This document shows, piece by piece, positions 12,990 through 24,279 of a stretch of 64,000 bases of DNA; position 1 is the stretch's first letter, and each line of letters starts with the position of its first letter. This stretch comes from Aplectana chamaeleonis (taxonomy: Eukaryota; Nematoda; Chromadorea; Rhabditida; Cosmocercidae), in contig JAPDOI010001442.1 of NCBI GenBank assembly GCA_029168955.1, positions 1 to 64,000 on the forward strand. Reading direction: 5' to 3'. Below the pieces are notes generated by a model. The model searched no databases. It was not told the DNA's origin and worked only from the letters and a program-made list of their open reading frames with translations. Position numbers and translations under genes: made by a program.

Positions 12990-13112
12990 CCTACCCTCTA
13001 TAAAACGTCGTAATTCACTTAACTCGAGCGGCGAGCGGTGCACGCGACGCCTCAGTCTCCGTCTGCCCTCTGCTCTTTCACTGTCTCTAACCTCCGCACC
13101 AGCACGCATCCA
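12990..13112. repeat. Repeat block matching the interior of the element at 16753-17083
   Basis: The stretch from CTCTATAAAACGTCGTAATT to GCACCAGCACGC is the reverse complement of about 16876-17003. The terminal repeats of the element at 16753-17083 are not visible here, so this is a decayed copy or an independent repeat. Confidence 0.6.
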
Positions 13113-15366
13113 TGTGAATTCCGCGGTTTTAAAGCCTACACATATGTTATAGCATATGGCACCGAGTTTGCGCCTACCTTCAATAGAAAACGCTAAATAT
13201 CACTAGGATCCGTGCCGACTGTATGCTAGGGGGCATCGCATGCCTTGCCTTACACACTTTCAAGATCGAGTTATAGATGAACATTTTTCGAAGACGGAAT
13301 TTATTTAAATATACGGGGTACTAATTCCGATTGGGACTACTTCCTCAGAACATAGCAATGGAAATTCCGGAGCCGGTCCACTCGCTTGCCACCACAAGAC
13401 CTGTCAAACCTTTGTTTTTCTTGCGAGAAAACATTTTTCGTGCAACATTTTTTTGACGACCTACCACAATGAACAAATCCAGCTTTTCTTTTTCAAAAAT
13501 TCATCCCTGAAAATTTTTTGCCTTGGAAGCACTTGTAGAACTGAAGGCGTAGGCTTAGAACATAGAGACGAATTTTGCTTTTTTGATTCCCATCGAAGTG
13601 GGAGACTTATTTGGGGTCAGAACAGTTGGAAAATTGTGAATTCGTTTTAAAAAAATGTGCAGCGAGAAATCATCTTCCCTCATTGTTATCCTATGTTTCT
13701 GAAGTTTTTCTGATGACAAACATGTAGTGCAGGTTTGGGTTTTCAGGGTCATGTTCTGAGCGCGATAGCCTTTAGAGCCACTAGGAAGCTTATCTTACCT
13801 CTGCCGAGCTCTTCAGCCAAACCATGTTTTGATAGTTGTAGGTATGGGAGACAGGATTGTTACATAGTCCGTTCTTCAAATCCCCTAAACGCCTCAGACT
13901 TCCAAAAGTGGGCATTTTCATAATTTTGCGAAGAAGTATTGGGTACACGAATGGCAATTTTCAGGGTTTTCAGAAAAATTGTCTCAGACTGAACTTTTTT
14001 TCCAGAGGTTGTTTTGGTTGCTGATTACGAATCTGAGGACCATTTGTCAATTTTTGGAAAATTTCGCATAACTTGGTCCGAAGCTTGAAATTGGGGAAAA
14101 TTTCACTGGTCAAACGCGACTTTTAACGATTTTGATAACGCTACGATGAAATCGCCCCAAAGGCAGCTTTAACGATGAAAACCCGTTTTACGGTTTCTGA
14201 TGTTTTTGACTAGGTAAGTCCACTGAGTAGGAGTTATTAGGAAAAAGCCCCCACAGAACACTCAAATACCGGAGAAACACTTTTTACCCATTCACCACCA
14301 CGCCTAATTTTTGGATGACTGCACGTTCGGACCGCGTGCAATATTGTTTATTGACATACCGTGTCCCACCGGTGGGACACGCTAACACCGCAAGCTCGAA
14401 TGACCGCACTACCAAGAAACGATTCTCGGTTTTGCTCTCGGTAGAGGTATATATGCGTATTAAGCCAAACTACCGCTCACAGAACTCTCTTCTTTCTTCC
14501 AAGAGGAAGAAACTGGCTTGAAATCACGGGCAGGGTCAAATGGGAATATTATTTTGTCCACCACTGTTCCGGTGATCTTCCTACTGAATAGATACCCACT
14601 TTGAATGCGATTTATAGCTCAGGTAGCTGCTTTTAATGTTCGTGTGGTCCAGATTTCGGTCGTGATAGGCGGGGGAAAATTAGATTTCAGAAAATCGATA
14701 TTCTGGGACATAAGAGTTATTGTAATAGTAGTGCCACGTTTCCCACCAGAATGATCAGACTCCAGCTATGATTCCCTTCTCAGAAAGCTGAATAATGGCA
14801 ACGGAACAAAAAAGAACTCATCGTGCAAGCGTGGACTGTAGATTTTGCAACCGTTTCTTTTCTAATTGAGTCCTAGCTATTTTCACAAAAACTCGAAAGT
14901 TGTGCTATAGACGGACCACGAAATCTGCAGTCGAGTGTACGACAGGCTAAAAAGAAAAATCATAATAAAGTTCCGAAAATTGTTCTTGTGCCAGAGCAAT
15001 CGATTTTCGAGAGAAGTGCAAGTCCCATCGGTGGGACACGTGGTCGTGATGGGGGTTAAATAAGTCTCTGAAAATTTTCATTGTGCCTGTATGTGTGTTT
15101 CGGGAGACTGCAGACCATGCACCAGACCTGACGTCGGGGAAATGGTTTTGCGCTTCCAAATTCTTAGATAAGTGACTTGACTTACTGTTTCCTCTACCGA
15201 AAACTCTTTTAAAGTAGGACAGGAACCCTTACTTTTTTGTGAAGCAATAAAAACTCCTTTGTTGGAATCATTGGAGGCATTTAGGGATTTTTAAGAACGA
15301 GTCATATATGTACTGTCACAGACCTACAGCAACGACAACATGGTTTTCCTAGTCGTCGCGGTGCGA
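13113..15366. other. Intergenic DNA, no gene supported
   Basis: Only short open frames (60-70 codons). The notable structure is the palindrome at 14360-14381, listed separately. Confidence 0.35.
14360..14381. repeat. Perfect 22-bp palindrome
   Basis: The half-site CGTGTCCCACC is followed directly by its exact complement. A near copy (GTCCCATCGGTGGGACACG) lies at about 15022-15040. It may be a transposon terminus joined head to head or a protein-binding palindrome; the sequence alone does not decide. Confidence 0.7.
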
Positions 15367-15370
15367 TTAA

Positions 15371-15816
15371 AGGCAGTGTTCACGATGAATATCGCACTCG
15401 AGTTCGACCCAAAAATGGGACTGTTTGGTTGTAAGGTAACGAAAAGTGAGGAAACAGCGAAGAAAAACGTCTAGAATAAGGTAAAATAACGGTTTCTAAC
15501 GTTCATGGCGTGGACGAGAATCATGGGCCCTACTGATTTGCGCAAGCGCGCGCTAATCGCGGAATCTGCTCGAATCGATCAGGCTAGGTGCGGCAGAGTT
15601 GCTTGGCAATTCGCCATCGAAGACCTGTGCGGCGCCACAAGCTCGTCCGAATGGGGGCGGAACGGGATAGGTAAGCGCACCTGAATAACTTTCGAAGCCT
15701 TTTTATTTATTTCTGGCCCGTTTTCATTGCTTTCTTCGACCGTATCCTCTCCAGCATCTACAACTTAGTGTTCCACACTGAAACCTCGAGAACGAGATTT
15801 ATCGTGGACGATGCCT
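15371..15816. mobile_element. TTAA-flanked element, family F1
   Basis: TTAA at 15367-15370 and 15817-15820 flank a 446-bp element. Its left end reads AGGCAGTGTTCACGAT, and the right end, on the other strand, AGGCATCGTCCACGATAA. The right terminus mixes F1 and F2 features. The interior matches 58789-59483 in inverted orientation, for example around GGCAGAGTTGCTTGGCAATT. No coding capacity was seen. Confidence 0.75.
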
Positions 15817-15820
15817 TTAA

Positions 15821-16750
15821 AGGAGTCCCCAATAAGTTGAATTAATACCAAAAATTTGTAAAATAACTCCGTATAAAAAAACTGTGGGTTCTAAACTCAT
15901 GCTTGAGCATATGTAAGGAAAGGTTCGTGATGTCTTCAAACATATTAAAGTTCTATCAAGTTTTGTGAGCACCGGGCGAGAGTTGTTCAAAAATAGTGTC
16001 ACTGCAAAGTGAGTGGTCTCACACGTTCGATCGGCTGTGTATACGCTATCCTCGGTGAAGAAAAGTATCGCGAAGACAGTTTGGTTCGAGCCGAGTTGTC
16101 GATATACCCTCACGCTGGCTATACCTCAACATTACAAAGGGCAAAAGATATTTAGGCGTTGCTTCCTCTGACTCCCATGTCCGTAAAACAGACAGGTGTG
16201 AAAACTTGCACAAAGCTCTCATCCGCTCATTAGGATAGGAACTCCATATTAGACCAAGGATCCTTCAGATACTTCACCCCACAAAGATTTTCCCTCAATA
16301 GTCCTAGAGTGAAACAATGCCTATGAAACTGAAACACGCTTTGGGATCTCCTCAAGGTAAATATTTCCAGAGCGCTGATGTCTCAGTTTTAGAGAATAGG
16401 AGTTCAGTCGCTCAACAAGAGATCTGGTTTTTCGTTTTTATTTTCGCGCCAAACGAGAGAAATTGCTATTTCAGTTCAATTGTGTCAAGACTGCGGTCGC
16501 ATTTGCTTTCATTCCACATTATACAATCGGCATGAATGCTTTTTTTCCGCACGTAGGCCGATCGCCGATTGCTATTCTGGCAACATTCTTATCGATTATT
16601 CAGTGGAATGAGGCTCGAATAAACTACAATCTAAACATTGTCATTTCCATTACACAATCTTGTGCAGGTGAATTGAAAGTTCTGAACATTTGGAAAATAT
16701 CAGACTGTCTCAATTGGGGCAAACTAAAGTAAGCATAAAAATATCGTTGT
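15821..16750. other. Intergenic DNA, no gene supported
   Basis: Opposed short open frames (98 codons minus at 15817-16113; 72 and 89 codons plus at 16317-16732) show no domains. The sequence just right of the shared TTAA begins AGGAGTCCCC and might be another element end, but no partner was found. Confidence 0.35.
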
Positions 16751-16752
16751 TA

Positions 16753-17083
16753 TACTCTGTCTCAAACAAGTTGGCAAGCGAAGAGTCCAAAGAGGCAGCG
16801 CTACCTCTGCGTCTTTGACGCTTCGCAGCGCAGCACATGTCTTGCAGGCTGTAAAGCGGCGAAATTTACATGGTTCCTACGCGTGCTGGTGCGGAGCGGA
16901 GGTTAGAGACAGTGAGAGAGCGGAGGGCAGACGGAGGCCGAGGCGTCACGCGCGCCGCTCGCGCCTCGAATGATGTGAATTACGATGTTTTATAGAGGGT
17001 ACCTCAATCCAAAGGCGTCAGAGACGCAGAGGAAGCGCTGCTTCTTTGGACTCTCCGCTTGCCAACTCGTTTGGGACAGAGCA
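16753..17083. mobile_element. TA-flanked 331-bp MITE with about 70-bp terminal inverted repeats
   Basis: The left arm begins TACTCTGTCTCAAACAAG and the right arm, on the other strand, TGCTCTGTCCCAAACGAG. Both are flanked by TA (16751-16752, 17084-17085). The arms pair for about 70 bp with few mismatches, through GAGTCCAAAGA and CCTCTGCGTCT. TA target and long arms suggest a Tc1/mariner-type non-autonomous element. Its interior recurs at 12990-13112. Confidence 0.75.
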
Positions 17084-17258
17084 TATTGATTGACTATGGA
17101 TGCACATGCTTCACCGTTTTTGAACAATGTTTCGGGCTTCAGCCTTTCTCCAGTCCAACTGAAAACGAAGCTAGTTATATTATCTATACAATAGTGTCAC
17201 AGGGGAGGGACTAACCTTTCAACTCTGAAAGATGGTCACAACCCAAGAGAGCAAATAA

Positions 17259-17702
17259 GGCTCCGTCCATACGTGGCGAGAGCGTGCGATTACAAAAAAT
17301 CGATAGTCATCGTGGGCACACGATTTGCTAGCCGCTCACAGGCGCTCCTTCTCGCGCGCCCTCGGCCGCTCGCTCTCGCTCGCTTACCCCAGCACCACGA
17401 AGCAAGCAGCAAGTTTCAAGCTTACTGCTTTCTCACTGAAGCAGGTGGCATTAAACCTGTAGCAAAACTACTGCCCTTGTTTTCCATAATCTTACCACGG
17501 AAGTCGGAAACCATGGAAAAGCATCGGCCGTTGCGCCGACTCGAGCGATTGATCAACCTATAAAACGTTTTCAATCGAATCAACACGAGGTAAGGGGTGT
17601 TGGCCTGTGTTAATTAGCGGGCACGGGTTGCTCCGAAGTTGAGGAGCGTCGGGAGGCGCACAACAGCGGGAACGCCCGCTCTCGCGACGTATGGATGCTG
17701 CC
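17259..17702. mobile_element. PIF/Harbinger-like MITE, 444 bp, TAA target duplication
   Basis: TAA occurs at 17256-17258 and 17703-17705. The ends are GGCTCCGTCCATACGTGGCG and, on the other strand, GGCAGCATCCATACGTCGCG, and continue as GAGAGCG. A three-base TAA/TTA target and termini beginning GGC are typical of PIF/Harbinger elements. No transposase is encoded. A truncated, inverted copy is at 12504-12888. Confidence 0.7.
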
Positions 17703-17752
17703 TAAGGGTTCTGCAGGAGTAGTCAAGAAAGATGAGAACTCAGGCGACTTAA

Positions 17753-18211
17753 AGGCATCATACGCGCAGAAAACCGTATATTATTTTTTCGTGTTTTTGT
17801 GTAGCTTGGCCTATCTAGTGAACGAAAATGTCGAAGGGGCCCATGAAAAACCTTCATTTGTAAAGAAAAGTCAATCGGAACACATTGTAAATACGAATTT
17901 GAATTTCGCGCCAAAATCCTTTTTGAAGTTTTTCTGCCTTTGGAGGCCTCGTCACTGTCATTTTCGGAGTTTTTCTGCATGTGGAGTTCGTGCCGTAACT
18001 ATTTTTCATGTTGTATTGCGGTCGCACCAACATTCTAGGAAAAAGTGCTAGATGACTGGTGAGAATTGGTGGCGGATCTTCATCTTTGACGCCTTCCAAC
18101 TTCATTGCCCTACGTTTTTGACGCGCCAAAGTTTACCAGTGTGGTCTACCAGGCTCGATCTTGAAATTGAGCCTGAGAAATGAAAATTGATTTCCAACGC
18201 GAACGATGCCT
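17753..18211. mobile_element. TTAA-flanked element, family F2, copy b
   Basis: TTAA (17749-17752) precedes AGGCATCATACGCGC. The right end CGCGAACGATGCCT is followed by TTAG, a one-base variant of the target. The element is 459 bp. It is shorter than copies a and d and differs from them internally, so F2 has at least two subtypes. It abuts copy c directly. Overlapping open frames (118 plus, 85 and 91 minus) are not genes. Confidence 0.75.
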
Positions 18212-18342
18212 TTAGAGGCATCGCATACGCAGAAAATCATATATTAACTTCCCATGTTTTTGTATAGCTTGGCCTCTTTAGTGAAAGAAGGTGCTGAACG
18301 GCCACCCAAAAACTGTGAATTTGTGAAGGAAAACCAGTTTAA

Positions 18343-18823
18343 AGGCAGTGTTCACAAAAAATGTGTTTCAAATCCTTCTGGGAATGGGTAGTGGAGGGGC
18401 ACACTGTAACGTTGACGTCGGAAGAACGCTTGAAAAAGAGCCAGGATGAGCCCCACAAGAGCCCGAAGTTGTCACTTTAAGCGCTCGGCAAACCCCAAAA
18501 GCGCAGTGCCCGCCCTTCGATGTTAACAAATGAAGGCTCGAGATCGTGAGATGAGCGATGGTTTCCAATCAATAGTCCCGTCCTTCGCTTCATTCTCAGC
18601 CTCTCTCTTTATTCAGGTCAGCTCGCATACGTCTGCTGAAAGAGCCGGAAGTTAGAAGTCTCGGACAACTCGTTCACCACGCTTCCCTAGCTCAATTTTT
18701 GAAGGACAATAACTTCGCTCCCAGAAGTCTTGCACGATTCCAGAGACATTAGAATCAGCATGGGACCGTTTTAAAGATAGGCGGAAAAAAACAGAAAAAC
18801 GAATTCTATCGTGAACACTGCCT
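18343..18823. mobile_element. TTAA-flanked element, family F1, nested in F2 copy c
   Basis: The left end AGGCAGTGTTCAC follows TTAA (18339-18342). The right end ATCGTGAACACTGCCT precedes TTAA (18824-18827). The element is 481 bp. Part of the interior (18550-18760) resembles 58800-59010, for example around ATTCCAGAGACAT. No coding capacity. Confidence 0.8.
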
Positions 18824-18827
18824 TTAA

Positions 18828-19323
18828 AGACAGCAGACACGCTCGAAAAAGTTGTTTAGATAACTACGTTTCTGAAGTCGCATGGCTCCTAGTAGACTGC
18901 ACACGCCGTTGGATGCGTCAAAAACGAGTCAAAACTACTAAAATTCAGCAATGCAAATCGAAAAATTTCTGCAACCCCGCCCCTGAGCTTCTGCAAACCC
19001 GCCCCAAAATACAAACTCGTCCAGATCGATAGTAGTAATACGGTCACTTCGGCTGATTTTTGATGCTTCAGACGAGGTTAATATTCCAGTACAGGCTGTA
19101 AGAGTATATCGGCTTCTCTATCTCAACCGTTTTGTTGCTAATATTCGCTGTTTCAACCGCGCCCCGTAAAACACGTCCACGTTCACCTGATAACAAATTA
19201 ACCGTCATTCCTCTATTTCCACACAGTTTTCGTTCGTTTTTTCGTCAGTTCCCAATACTACCAGCTCCAAACCTTTGATTTATGTCATAAAACCGATACC
19301 ATTTTTGAGCGTGTCTGCTGCCT
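18828..19323. mobile_element. TTAA-flanked element, family F3, abutting the F1 copy
   Basis: The ends are AGACAGCAGACACGCTC and, on the other strand, AGGCAGCAGACACGCTC. TTAA lies at 18824-18827 (shared with the F1 neighbour) and at 19324-19327. The element is 496 bp, with only about 25 bp of clear terminal repeat. It is related in its termini to the foldback at 58327-58784. Confidence 0.75.
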
Positions 19324-19619
19324 TTAAATACAATGTGAAGTCGCGCCAAAATAGCATTCGAAGTTCTTGTGCATTTGGAGTTTGTGCCATGATTGTTTTC
19401 CATGTTGTGTGACGGTCGAATCAACAATCTGCGAAAAGGTGCTAAATGCTCGACGCGGAAGTGCTACATAATCGACCCCACAGTCGTTTGCAGGTGGTCA
19501 TAACTATAACCGGGAGCATATTTACAGCCCGAAGTTTAGTGGGTGATGCCAGCTAGCCCGAATTGTTCGACTGTACACGAAAAATTGAGATTGATTTTCA
19601 ACGCGCACGGTGCCATCAA

Positions 19620-20850
19620 AGCTCGAAATGGGCAGGAAAAAACGAAAGTTGTCGACAAATAGTGGGGCAAGGGCATTCATAGTCAATTAAGAACAACGAT
19701 GGAAAATCAATCTCAGGAAGAAAAATATCCTTAATGAAACGAGTTTGCGCAAATGCACAATAAAAAAAACGCAAACTACAGTGCGATCCGTGCCGACTGT
19801 ATAAACAATTCAGACTGAAAAGTCTGCTTTATCGACGCGTGTTTAATGATTCAGTTTTCTGTTTCAAAATTCTTAAATGTGAGGTCAGGCTCAAACCCAG
19901 CAAGCACTGGATATTTCGGCCTTGTAGGGGACGTGTTGGCATATTTTCATTACAATATACTAAAGTCAACAGAAAGAGCCGATCCAAAGTCTCAAACTAC
20001 CTATTCTACAGGTGCGCTAGATAGCTACAATTGCTACCGCCTAGCGTTCTAGAGTCAACTAGTATTAAATTTCTCTGTAGCAGGCTGAAAAGATAGATCT
20101 TCGTTAGTTCTCACAATCCAGGGCTTGTAGTGGTCTATTATAATCATAAAGACAACTTGGCAAAGCTATATTGTTGGATGGGAAATGGCTTTCAAGATCC
20201 AACGGACACCGAAGGATAATTTTTTGTCGCCGACGGGATCTTCCCACGGCTCGGGGAAGGGAAGGGTGGTGGTACCCAACTCTGAGTCCATCTACCCATG
20301 GCCCCAGTGGGGTGCACCCCACTGCGGGCCTTGAGGACATCCTGGAATAGGCATGACCCCTGTCCTGGAATGTCTTGGGGATCCCCTCGGCAAACCTCGA
20401 AAAACCGAAAACGGCTTGGAGAAAAAAGATTGTATCCTTCGGCTCACTCCAAATTTACCTCGGCTGGCCCTACAATGGCACGGAAGGGTGACCCGAGGCG
20501 AATTTGGTGCCGCTCGAGTATGTATTCTCGGCTGGCCCTGTATTCGCCGCTCGGGTCGCCCTCTACGAATGCCTGAGAGGGTTAACTAGGGATCATCGAT
20601 CAATCAGTGTGACCTCCCGAAGTAAAGCAAACAGCGGTCATCAGACTCGTGATATAGTCGCATTTACATTTCACTCTTAAAGCAGTCCATATTGCAAATA
20701 ATGGATAAATATATAATATAGCTAAACACTATCGCGGCTACAACAAATTTTTACAACTTCTCGAGAGTTGTACTACAGCCGACAACAACAAAGCTGAACG
20801 CGTTCGAATTTTCACCGATTTACCATTGGGAAGTCATTTTAAATGGAGTT
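19620..20850. other. Intergenic DNA with a GC-rich patch
   Basis: The patch at about 20200-20590 is clearly richer in GC than its flanks. It includes a perfect 20-bp palindrome at 20305-20324 (CAGTGGGGTG and its complement). It has the look of a decayed dispersed repeat, but no termini or protein could be identified. The overlapping 92- and 78-codon plus frames there are not supported as genes. Confidence 0.4.
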
Positions 20851-21239
20851 TGGTATTGGTTTAACGACGCAGATGAAAGGCAACAATGGAGAATCCCTGA
20901 CAGAAATGGCAAGCTGCAATTCAACATCAACAGCGACGCCTATCTGGCTGAGCTTGATCGCCTTAACGCCGCAATCGAGGCGAAAAAACCGCGCAAAAAA
21001 ACCACATCGTGTTCAATAACGATAACGCCGTTGCATTACGATGAAGGCCCATAAAAGGGGAGGGTCATATTTTGAAAACTTCCAAACAGACAAAGTCTAC
21101 TTCCATTTGGATGATATGGTGGCTGATGTCAAAGCGTGGATTGCCTCCAAGTATCCTGACTTCTTCGTACGTAGAATGTACCGACTGCCAAGCGAATGGG
21201 ACAGTTCTTGAAGTGAATGGTGATTATGCTCTCGAATGA
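20851..21239 (+). pseudogene. Mariner-like transposase remnant (C-terminal part)
   Basis: Translation in successive frames gives pieces of a mariner (Tc1/mariner) transposase, the enzyme that cuts and pastes the element at TA sites. One piece reads INSDAYLAELDRLNAAIEAK. After a shift in an A-run come HIVFNNDNAVAL (compare the family's catalytic HDNA-PH region), then ASKYPDFFVRRMYRLPSEWD, then LEVNGDYALE and a stop at 21237-21239. The frame changes at least twice (near 21000 and near 21207), and the N-terminal half with the DNA-binding domain was not found. It is a dead copy. No matching terminal repeats were identified. Confidence 0.75.
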
Positions 21240-24010
21240 TCATTTAGACATGTTTTGATAAAATATTGCTATTGTTTTTATTGGATAAAATTATTCAAAA
21301 AAATCGTTTCATGATTATGCATCAACCCAATACTTACGATGTATATCGTGGCATAGGAAAAGCGGAAGAAATCCGCAATGACCTCGAGAATTGGGAAATT
21401 TTAATGATTTGGCGCCCAATTGTCGAATTTTTGTGCACGAATTGCTTTTCTTACATTCTACATGAAAACCTACTAACAAGCAATGAAAAGCATTTCATAT
21501 TACTTGCCAATTGAGTCTCCACATTGAGTTTTGTTTTGGAGTGGCGGCCAGAGAGCTGCTAGTGCTATGTTAATTCACCCTCTCAAAAAAAACCTTGAAT
21601 CCGTTTAGAAAAGACTCTAGCAGACACATAGACTTCAAATTGTCATTACGAGTACAGGGATTGCCGTAAAATTCGTTGCAAATGACCAGATCGACTGAAA
21701 ATTATTCCTTAGCGGGACGAATCGAAGATTTGAGAAGGCGGAGGAGAGGAGGACAATTTGAACGACCCTCAATTTTGAGCACACAAAGAATCATGTCAAA
21801 CTCGTCGCAAAAAGGAAGTGCATATTTAATAATTTAGTTCAAGGAATCGACTCAATACCCTTTCACCGTGCCAATTTTTGAGTTCCAGATCATGTGACCA
21901 GGCGAATTCCAAGGATGCAAATGTTAAATGAAAGCAAACGACTCTAGCATCATTCTCCGTTTCGCTGCTAAAAGTACTCCAAAGTGCAGAGGGCCAACTG
22001 CTTCATAGTGTACTCATGACATTTGTTTGTGTGTACTTTGAACTCAAAAGACATCTGGCCGGCGATTCCACAGCTGATTGGCAAGAGTTGTACTTTGTAC
22101 CCTGATTTCTTGTGAGAGAGAGAGTCAGTCCGCAAAGGGTCCGCGCCCATTCTAACAGTAAACAGGCAGCAAAACTCGCAGTTCGCCACAGACCAATAGA
22201 CCTTTAACTAAAATCTGTGTTATCCGACCTCGACCTTTGGAGAAACCATGTAATCGTTGCCCTATGTGTTTAGCAGTGCATAGATAATCGGCGCTGCAAA
22301 GTTTGTAAATTCCCCTTGAGGATCTCTAAGAATAGCGTTTTGAGCTCGATTCGAGATTGGATGAGAAAAAAAGGGTAAGGGTATACATTGGGAGTTTTTC
22401 ACGGTGTGGAGCAAAAAAATTTCCGGATAAGGCTAAAAACTTTCAAGATGGAGGGTATCCATGGTGATTAACACGAGCGAGTTTGTCAGTATGCTGGAGT
22501 TGCTGTAGGTTTCTGTGGGCGCAATGCCTTTTAGCTGGTGAGCATACTTTAATAATTCAAAAATCAACAAATGAGCCTCGAATTCGTGCTCGGCGTCCCA
22601 AATAACCCCACAAAGAAAATTTGGGCCAAATCAAGGACTTCGACCAAAATCTATCGTATACCCTCCGTAACATACAGTAGCGGTCATAGATCCACTGAAA
22701 TCGACTTTTTGCAAATATCTCTGCTCTCACTGGGGCTATCGATTTCTCCTTCTAATATGATATTGTCGGTCATAATGCCGATATAAGGAAGTATGTTGCT
22801 GGATCATAACGCGAATGGACATCGCTGGGTTAGATTAATTGTCAATATTGGCAGTCTGCGACTTTTTATCTCCTAAAACTTAAACACTTTACTTTATTCG
22901 TCGTTTTCGATATTCACTTGGTGATTTTTGTATTCTGCATAATAGGTGCTTCATTAAGAAATTAAAATTTGTCACATGGTGATCAAAGATCTATCATATT
23001 AGGTTCTGAAAGGGGTCTATCAGGAGCCGTTCTTGGGAAGGTGTTGGTGATCACAAAACAGGCCGTTTAAAAATTTTTGAAGGTTAGCACTAGTCATTTT
23101 TCAAGACAGGGATCTTGAGAAAGACTTCTTGGAATGAGAACAGTTCTGGATTATATCATAGCACGCACATTAAGCGACATTCTGAGGCTCAACGCTCAAG
23201 ACATTACAGAGAATCTCAAGGAATGGGTGATTTGGTAGGTTTATTCTCCTGGAGATTTCCTATAGAGGTTTTTCAGGTATCAGACAATACTGCCAAGCGT
23301 CGGCACACTAACTCCGTACTCTTTCAACGTTGTCCCATCGAATGGCTTTTGATGGGAGCAAGACATTAGAAGACCAGACTAGTGTGGACGACGGAGCATC
23401 TTCGCTTGACTCCACTTTGATCGAAAAGTAGCTTTTCCCGCAGAATCATATGTACAGTGTAATGCAGTCACCATCAGAAGTAGATAATAATTTGGATTCT
23501 TATTTGACTTGTCATTGTAATCATCAATTACACTAGCCAAGGCTCGTGTAATGAAAACGAATTTGTTGAAAATGATACACTAACAAAAAAAAGGGCACCA
23601 ATTTTGATCAACAGTATCTGTTGAGCTTGAGGGTTCCCAACCAGGGAGTGTTCTTAGAACAAAGGATAGCGTGCTAGTATACCTTTGAATGTATTGAGCT
23701 TTCCGGATATAACGCTAAACTTTTGCTATTTGTCGATACATATCTGTGCCTTCCGCGGAAAAGTGGCTTTTTTAGCATTTTTTTAGCACATGGAAGGGCT
23801 AGCTTCCAATGGCCACTCCGGATCACTGTTCCTCTGAGTTTGAGAATTCTGTTTTACTCGAGTACAGGGTAACCGCATAGGATTTTGAAAAGCATGATTA
23901 GGCCAGACTCTCTGCGCCTGTGTGCAAGCGAGTTGAGTTTGAAGTTGGCATTGCGGGTTCGACTATGTACGTGGAATATTGTTATACATGAAACCAATAG
24001 AAGTCGGCAA
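21240..24010. other. Intergenic DNA, no gene seen
   Basis: Only short open frames (71-84 codons), with no recognisable domains, RNA genes or inverted-repeat elements. Confidence 0.4.
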
Positions 24011-24142
24011 TGTGCGTGGGTGCGTGTGTGCGTGTACGTGTGCGTGTGTGCGTGTGCGTGTGCGTGTGCGTGTGCGTGTGCGTGTGCGTGTGCGTGTGCG
24101 TGTGCGTTTGCGTGTGCGTGTGCGTGTGCGTGTGCGTGTGTG
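24011..24142. repeat. GTGTGC-type microsatellite
   Basis: About 130 bp of almost uninterrupted alternating purine-pyrimidine sequence, mostly (GTGTGC)n with a few variants. Such tracts can adopt Z-DNA and vary in length. Long open frames on both strands here (His/Thr, Arg/Thr, Cys/Ala repeats) are by-products. Confidence 0.95.
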
Positions 24143-24279
24143 AGTCCGGTGAAACTTTTGAATGATAAGAAACATGGTTGGCCAATTGAGAGAAATGGAG
24201 TGGTATTATTATAAGAGCGAATTGATTGCAAGCGTTAGAGTAGGTCTGTTTTACGTCCATCAGGAACCGTATGCACACC

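Larger units (their letters stand above)
18216..19615. mobile_element. Family F2 copy c, split by two later insertions
   Basis: The left part (18216-18338) begins AGGCATCGCATACGC and follows copy b for its first 120 bp or so. The match resumes at 19328, with GTCGCGCCAAAAT aligning to copy b near 17908, and ends with CGCGCACGGTGCC at 19615, followed by TCAA. Between the two parts lie an F1 element (18343-18823) and an F3 element (18828-19323), inserted at a TTAA inside this copy. Confidence 0.75.

Noticed and set aside
20200..20600. GC-rich patch as a tRNA-derived or LINE 3' end
   Set aside because: No RNA polymerase III boxes, reverse transcriptase motif or tail could be pointed to; left as an unclassified repeat-like patch.
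23854..24278. His/Thr- and Cys/Ala-rich proteins over 24.0-24.14 kb
   Set aside because: Direct translation of the GTGTGC microsatellite in different frames.
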